Positions 58,102 to 64,000 of a stretch of 64,000 bases of DNA are shown one piece after another. The position numbers were made by a program, and so were the translations under genes. The notes under the pieces are model-generated. The model did no database searches and was not told the DNA's origin. It saw nothing but the letters and a program-made list of their open reading frames with translations. The first letter of the stretch is position 1. Each line of letters begins with the position of its first letter. The DNA comes from Fulvia fulva. Its lineage: Eukaryota; Ascomycota; Dothideomycetes; Mycosphaerellales; Mycosphaerellaceae. The stretch is from contig NC_063021.1 of NCBI RefSeq assembly GCF_020509005.1, positions 3,844,001-3,908,000 on the forward strand. Direction: 5' to 3'.

Positions 58102-61100
58102 ATGAGTGCGCCACCGCAGTCGGCCGAGCAGCGAGAGCTTGCCTTGGTCGGCAAGGTTGAGATGCGGATAGCTCTCACTGACACAGACACGAAGCTGGAA
58201 GCTATCCTCAAAACATATCTGGCTCCAGTCCTGTTGAAGCTGGCATCAGAACATCAGAGCGTGCGCACCAAGGTCATTTCGATATGCCAGCATGTGAACA
58301 CACGAGTCGCGCCACCTTCGATACAGCTTCCGGTAGCTGCTCTCATCAAGCAGTTCAAGGAACAGGACAGCTCGCTGATACGGCACTTCGACCTTTTGTA
58401 CATACAGCAAGGTGTCGTCAGACTTTCGAACGCAGACAAGGCCGAATTGCTGCCGGTCGTAGTCAGCGGGATTGCGAAGAGCGGCAGTCATGGGCACCAA
58501 ATCTTCTACCTGTTACTGCGGTTACTGGAATCAATCACTTTGCCGCTTCGAGGTAGTAAGGAGGATCTAGAAATGAGGACGAAGCTGGAGGTTAGCGATG
58601 ACGACGCGAAGTTCCTCTCTGAGTACTTGGGCAAGCTTCTACTGTTCACGCCACAGAAGGCCGCTACCAAGACTTGTCCCGGACTTACTACTGACGACTA
58701 CAGCTTCTTCATGCTACACGGCAAAGACGATGCATGGACGCCTTCAGCGGGCGGTCTGAATCTTGCCAGGACCAAGATACTAGGAGCGAAGCTGCTAGCA
58801 AGTGGACTGTTCAGAGATGAAGAGAGGTTCATTCCGGCCCTTTACGCATCAGCCGATCCGGCATCACCGATAAGTGATGTTGGAGATGACATGATGAAAC
58901 GCACCTTACCAGTGACAGACCTCGAAGACGAGATGTTGGTCAAGCGGCTGTTCGATCTATACTTTGGCTCGAGTGCCGCGCCCAGAGTCAGTGCACCGCT
59001 GCAGTTGAAGATCTTGAACTTGCTCAACAGATCGACCATAAGCACGACTTTTGCGAACAATATCATGAGGCTCGCAGATGATGGCGTGATGCCATCGTCT
59101 GGGCAGATCGATGGTGAAGATACCGTGATGGGAAACACACCCTACCAGTAAGTGCCGCAGCTACCACTCATACAATGCTGGTGCTGAGCTTCCGCAGCTT
59201 CGTGGCTCGCTCCGCCGCTTGCTCATATGGCTGACAGACAATGTTGTAGGAAGACGGGCACTGGAAGAGAAGCCACCAAGTTGCGAAGTGCCGTCTTTGC
59301 CTACATCAACTTCGTTGCGCGGTTCGGTCCGAAAGAGACGTTGTACTCCATTGCGGCCAAAGTCGTCAACCGCTTGCGAGACTTCATAGAGAACCAAGGT
59401 TGGCCCAAAGCCGGAACCAGCGAAGATCTCGTTTCTCGCGGATATGCTTACGAAGTCATTGGCCTTTTGGCGAAAGCTGGACCCAAGGAACTACTCGTTG
59501 AAGATGAACATGCATCTTTCGACTTGCTGCGTTGGCTGTTCGAGTCGTTGGCAAAGGACTCTTCCGGGAATGCTGTGACAGTGAGCATTGAAGAAACGCT
59601 GTCGACCATCCTTGGAGCCTTTGCAAGGCTGGAACTCAGCCGGTCGGAACAGGGAGCACTGGAAAATTTACTCGTTGATCAGATGACACGATCTGGAGAC
59701 CTCGAAGACAAGACACGCTTTCGCAGCACGCGCTACATTACAGTGCGATTCGCCAATCGATGCTTACCATTCTCATCCACGAAGGCTCGCTGGGTCGACG
59801 TGCTCGCTATGGGCGCATCGTCCGATCGAGTCGAGGTGCGGGAAGAGGGTGAGCGTGGACTAAGTCCATATTGGTACCGTATGCTGAATGGCTCGAACGC
59901 TGGGACCGATATGAATGTGGACTTTCCGGCTTTTGAAGCGATTATCACACAGTTCTTCATCGTCCAATCACCGACGACTGGCAGGGACACAACGGCGCTA
60001 GCACAACGATGTCAAAAGGCGTTCGAGTCATCTTTCACTGCGATGACTGCGTATGCGCGACGGGTCCTACTGCAGCACGCGCTGTTGAAGACAGATATCC
60101 CGGTGAACATTGACAACGACTGGGAGCGCAGACTGGACGCTTTGGCCGAGTCCGATGTGCCTGCGCGATCCGCCATCAGCAAGTATGCCACATCGATTTA
60201 TGCTGAAGCTCCAGCCTCCATCAACATCTTGCTGAGCTGTCTCTTCGAGAGCGTGCTTTCCAAGTCTGCGGGCTCTGAGGCTCACTTGGTCGAGTTCCTC
60301 GCACTGAGCCCAGATAGCTTGATTGCAGAACATGCAAGTCATGCCAGCAGACTAATCCCGGCCCTGAAGTCGACCAACTATCGAAAACGCATGAGCGCCG
60401 CCCAGGCATTTGGCATTTTGGCCTCGATACCCTCCAGAGACTCGCAAGCCGACGTCTCGGGGCTTCTCGATGTGGCCAAGAGCTGGACCAGTGCAGTCGG
60501 GGCGAGCCTGAGTAGCGTCCACGGTACGTTGGTTGCGCTCGCCTACTTCTTTAGTAGGCAATCGTACCGCAGTGGGAAGATACCAGATTCGGCAACATAT
60601 CAGGACTTTCTCAAAGTAACCTTTGCGATCTTCGATGACGCTAGAGACGACCTGTTGCGCGAAGCATGTTACATTTCGATCGGTCAGATGTGCCTGTTTG
60701 GTTGTCTTACGACTTCGTCCATGGAAACATACTCGACACCGCGAAAGATCATCGGCAGACTGTACGAAAAAGCCAAGGATGCGAATGAAGCTGCCATTGT
60801 CTGCTTGGGTGAGGTCTCCATGATACTGGAAGAGGAAAGTGACGATCTCTCTCATGTAGAAGAGCAGCTACACAAGCTACACGAGATCCGACAGTCGGAA
60901 GTGCACTTCACGGTTGGCGAGGCACTCAGCTATGTTGCACTTGGTTGGCAGTCCTCTGCACTCGCAACAAAACTTGATGTTAGCGTGGACACACCGGCAA
61001 CACTGGGTCAACCACGGTCCAACACCTTGACTAAGCTCCTTGACCGGACGCTCAAGGACTGCGCTAACACTAAGCCTGCCCTTAAGAAAGCTGCAGTCAT

Positions 61101-63907
61101 GTGGCTTCTCTGCCTTGTGCAATTCTGTGGTGAACAGCTACAGAGTCGCTTGTCGGAATGCCAGACTGCCTTTAGGCGCTGCTTGTCCGATCGCGATGAA
61201 CTTGTGCAAGAGACAGCATCGAGGGGTCTCGGCCTTGTGTACGAGAAAGGCGACAGAAGTCTGAAGGATGACCTGGTACGGGAGCTTGTGTCCTCTTTCT
61301 CCTCTGACAAGCAACAACTAGCTGGAAATGTAGCCGAGGATACGCAACTGTTTGAGCCTGGCGCACTACCCACTGGAGACGGCTCTGTCTCGACCTACAA
61401 GGACATTATGAGTCTGGCTGCCGAAGTCGGCGACTCCAGCTTGGTGTACAAGTTCATGTCGATGGCATCCTCCAACGCGATCTGGTCAAGTCGAGCTGCC
61501 TTCGGCAGGTTCGGACTCAGCAGAGTGCTCTCCGACTCGAGCGTGGATGGGTACTTGGCCAACAATCCGAAGCTGTACCCGAAGCTGTATCGATATCGCT
61601 TCGATCCTAATGGCGGAGTGCAGCGCTCGATGAACGAGATCTGGAATGCTTTGGTGCCTGATAGCACTGCAACGATCGACAAGCACTTTGACGCCATCAT
61701 GGAAGATCTGCTCACAAGCATTCTTGGTAAGGAGTGGCGTGTCCGTCAAGCATGCTGTGCCGCAATCGCAGATCTCGTACAGGGCAGATCGCTTGAAAAG
61801 TACGAAGGCTATCTGGAGCAAATCTGGACACAATGCTTCAAGGTTCTGGACGACATCAAGGAATCAGTTCGCGCGGCGGCTGCCTCACTGGCCCGAACTC
61901 TTACCGGAGTTCTGACCAGAGCACTGGAGGCTGATCACAGCTCTACGAAGAATGCATCTGCTATGCTCAAGCATGTCTTACCATTCCTGCTGTCTCCGTC
62001 CGGAATGGAGTCAAGCGCCAAAGAGGTGCAGGCTTTTTCGGTGCATACCCTCCTAGAAATCATCAAGAAAGCCAATGGTGCCACGTTGCGACCTTTCATA
62101 CCTGAACTGATCGAGAGACTGATTGGTCTGCTAAGTTCATTGGAGCCGGAAGCTGTCAATTATATCCACCTCAACGCTTCAAAGTACAATCTGACGGAGC
62201 AGAAGATCGACGACATGAGACTTTCGAGCGTCCGCAGCAGTCCACTCATGGAAGCCATCGAACGTTGTCTGGACCTTCTCGATGAAGACGCCATGAAGGC
62301 ACTCTGGCCAAAGCTCGAGTCCGCAATGAAGAGCGCCGTCGGTTTGCCCTCGAAAGTGGGTGCGAGTCGTGTGCTCGTCTCACTCAGCACGAGACGCATG
62401 GTCCTCTTCAAAACTTACGCAGACGACGCCTTGAAACTCATTGAAAAGCTCGTAGTCGACCGCAACGAGACTGTCGCAAGCTCTTACGCGATCGCCGCTG
62501 GCTACGTCGCTCGTGGCGCCTCCGACAAGCAGATTGTTCGTCTGGTTGCTTTCACGAAGAAGCTCTACTTCGAGTCGGAGGGTGATCGTGAGGGGACTGT
62601 TCCACGGAGGAGTATCACGTCCGGCGAGATCCTGCATGCGTTTGCTAAGTATGCGAGTGATAGGTTCAGTGAGTTTGCGACTTCTACTATGCCGTTTGTG
62701 TTTGTTGGTAAGCACGATTCGCATGAACAGGTCAAGGAGCAGTTTCAGGAGACGTGGAATGAGGCTGTGGGTGGGTCGAGGGCGGTGCTACTCTACCTGA
62801 ATGAGATCTTGGAGCTTTGTGTGGCTCATTTGGAATCTCCGCAATGGTAAGTCCACGGATCTGAGACACTGCCACGTGGCTGTCGATTAGTACTGATGAC
62901 GTTCTTTTGCACAGGACATTGAAGCATACTGCCGCCCGATCAATTGCAGATGCAACCCTTGCGGCCTCAGGAAGTGAGACTCAGCTATCGGCAGCCACGG
63001 CTGGTAAATTGTGGCCCGCGATCGAGAAAGCTCTGGGCGGTAAGACTTGGGACGGCAAGGAAGATGTGCTGTGGGCCTTTGTCAAGTTCGTGGAGGTCGC
63101 CACGGCATTTTACGCAGAGCACGACAATATTCGCTCGGCTATCGTGAAGGTAAGCAGGTCTGCATGTTCCAGCTGACCATGTGAGTCTCGCTAATACAGG
63201 TGAGCAGATTGCTTTGCGGGAAGCGAAGCGTCAGAATGCTGGATACAGGACACATTCGGTCAAGGCATTGGGCCGCATTGCGAAAGCACGAGCCGACATC
63301 GACATGCATGATGGTGTCTTCGAAGTCGTTGAGCCTTTACTGACGCCTGATTCCAATGAAGACAAGATGGACATGGACAGTGGCAAAGACCAACTTCGAA
63401 AGGCGGACGAACTGTGAGTGCAACGCCGTCATGGCAGTATGGCATGATGAATCGTGTGAGTTCTGACATTGAAACAGGAAGGACTCCACCAACGCAGGAG
63501 CGATCGAAGCCGTTCTCGCTTCGGTCAATCCCAGCGTCTCAAGAGGCGATGTGCTGACCCGACAACTCGGAAGCGCGATACACGTGGTCGCCACCAGCAA
63601 GCCCCAGACACAAGCTGCACTCCGCAGTACGTATCAGGGAATCGCAGACATGTTCAACAGGACACAGAAGCAGGAACGACAGGTCGCACTCAATGCCAAG
63701 GCGATGCAAGACCTCAAATCGTTGTTGTTCGGATCAGTCATTGGCATCGAGGCGATACGCTTGACCAGGGCTGAGGCCGTAGTCGCCGCAGCAAAGATGT
63801 CATCGTCGCTGGCGAAGGAGTTCGATGGTGAAGTTCGTGCGCTTATCGAGGCTGAAGTGGCTTCCAGCGTTCGAGACCGTCTCGCTGCAGCACAACTAGC
63901 GCGATGA
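58102..63907 (+). CDS. ECM29: proteasome-associated HEAT-repeat protein ECM29
   Basis: Five exons (58102-59147, 59250-62846, 62915-63149, 63208-63413, 63478-63907) encode 1837 residues, close to the usual family length. All junctions keep phase. Ecm29 is a large alpha-solenoid adaptor that tethers the 19S regulator to the 20S core, inspects proteasome assembly and links proteasomes to vesicles. The N-terminal part includes IRHFDLLYIQQGVVRL and the segment GLTTDDYSFFMLHGKDDAWTP. The rest is a run of HEAT-like helices, with conserved pieces such as KEWRVRQACCAAIADLVQGR and YKFMSMASSNAIWSSRAAF. Intron 63150-63207 ends in tandem AGs 8 nt apart; only the second (GAGCAG|ATT) keeps the frame. The gene is complete, with the stop 93 bp from the window end. 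Confidence 0.95.
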
Positions 63908-64000
63908 TTGTCAATGGCTTGCATATGGCGTAACCACGCACGTGGTCCGCACGTGTGTCTGGATCCTTTGGCGTCGTTACGCAAAAGGAGCATGCTTTGT

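Overview
The window reads as nuclear DNA of a filamentous ascomycete, most likely a Dothideomycete of the Mycosphaerellaceae type. The genes are eukaryotic. Most introns are short (about 50-110 nt) with GT..AG ends and CTAAC/CTGAC-like branch sites. Gene content is typically fungal: a PHO80-type cyclin, a fungal bZIP, CYP51 and a Tps3/Tsl1-type trehalose subunit. The CYP51 residues at the known azole-resistance hot spots fall at positions 136, 313, 380/381 and 460-463, which I recall as the Pseudocercospora fijiensis numbering. The species itself cannot be named from this window.

Layout. 1-6.1 kb: 3' part of MCM7, a small bZIP gene and an acidic protein of unknown function. 6.1-8.6 kb: no supported gene. 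8.6-16.7 kb: a frameshifted kinase-like gene, TRM140, BEM46 divergent from PRE3 (proteasome beta1), and a PHO80/PREG-like cyclin. 17-25.5 kb: one uncertain ORF, a Tps3/Tsl1-type gene, a GT-rich minisatellite, and a secreted-protein gene whose frame stays open for 115 codons past its TGA. 26-31 kb: RRS1, a frameshifted NAD(P)-binding gene, a broken sulfotransferase-like gene and an F-box-like gene. 31.5 kb: a 312-bp Mutator-like MITE with a perfect 9-bp target-site duplication. 32.8-43.2 kb: a conserved hypothetical gene, a MARVEL-like membrane gene, ILM1 divergent from a membrane dipeptidase, two neighbouring coiled-coil genes and a diverged direct repeat. 43.45 kb: a degenerate tRNA-Leu(CAA)-like gene. 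44-51.3 kb: an MBD4-like DNA glycosylase, CYP51 with an upstream E-box palindrome, and a multi-exon hypothetical gene. 51.8-54.8 kb: a gene with four tandem GATA-like zinc knuckles, a possible cysteine-protease domain and a Zn2Cys6-like knuckle, broken by two in-frame stops. 55.9-63.9 kb: a small membrane ORF just upstream of a carboxymuconolactone-decarboxylase-like gene, a PuuE-type deacetylase and ECM29.

Function. Conserved housekeeping genes (replication, proteasome core and its regulator, tRNA modification, ribosome assembly, sterol synthesis, trehalose metabolism, base excision repair) alternate with fast-evolving accessory genes. Five accessory genes carry frameshifts or in-frame stops. 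They are either real pseudogenes, cases of stop-codon readthrough, or assembly errors. The least described architecture is the tandem GATA-like/protease/Zn2Cys6-like gene at 51.8-54.8 kb.
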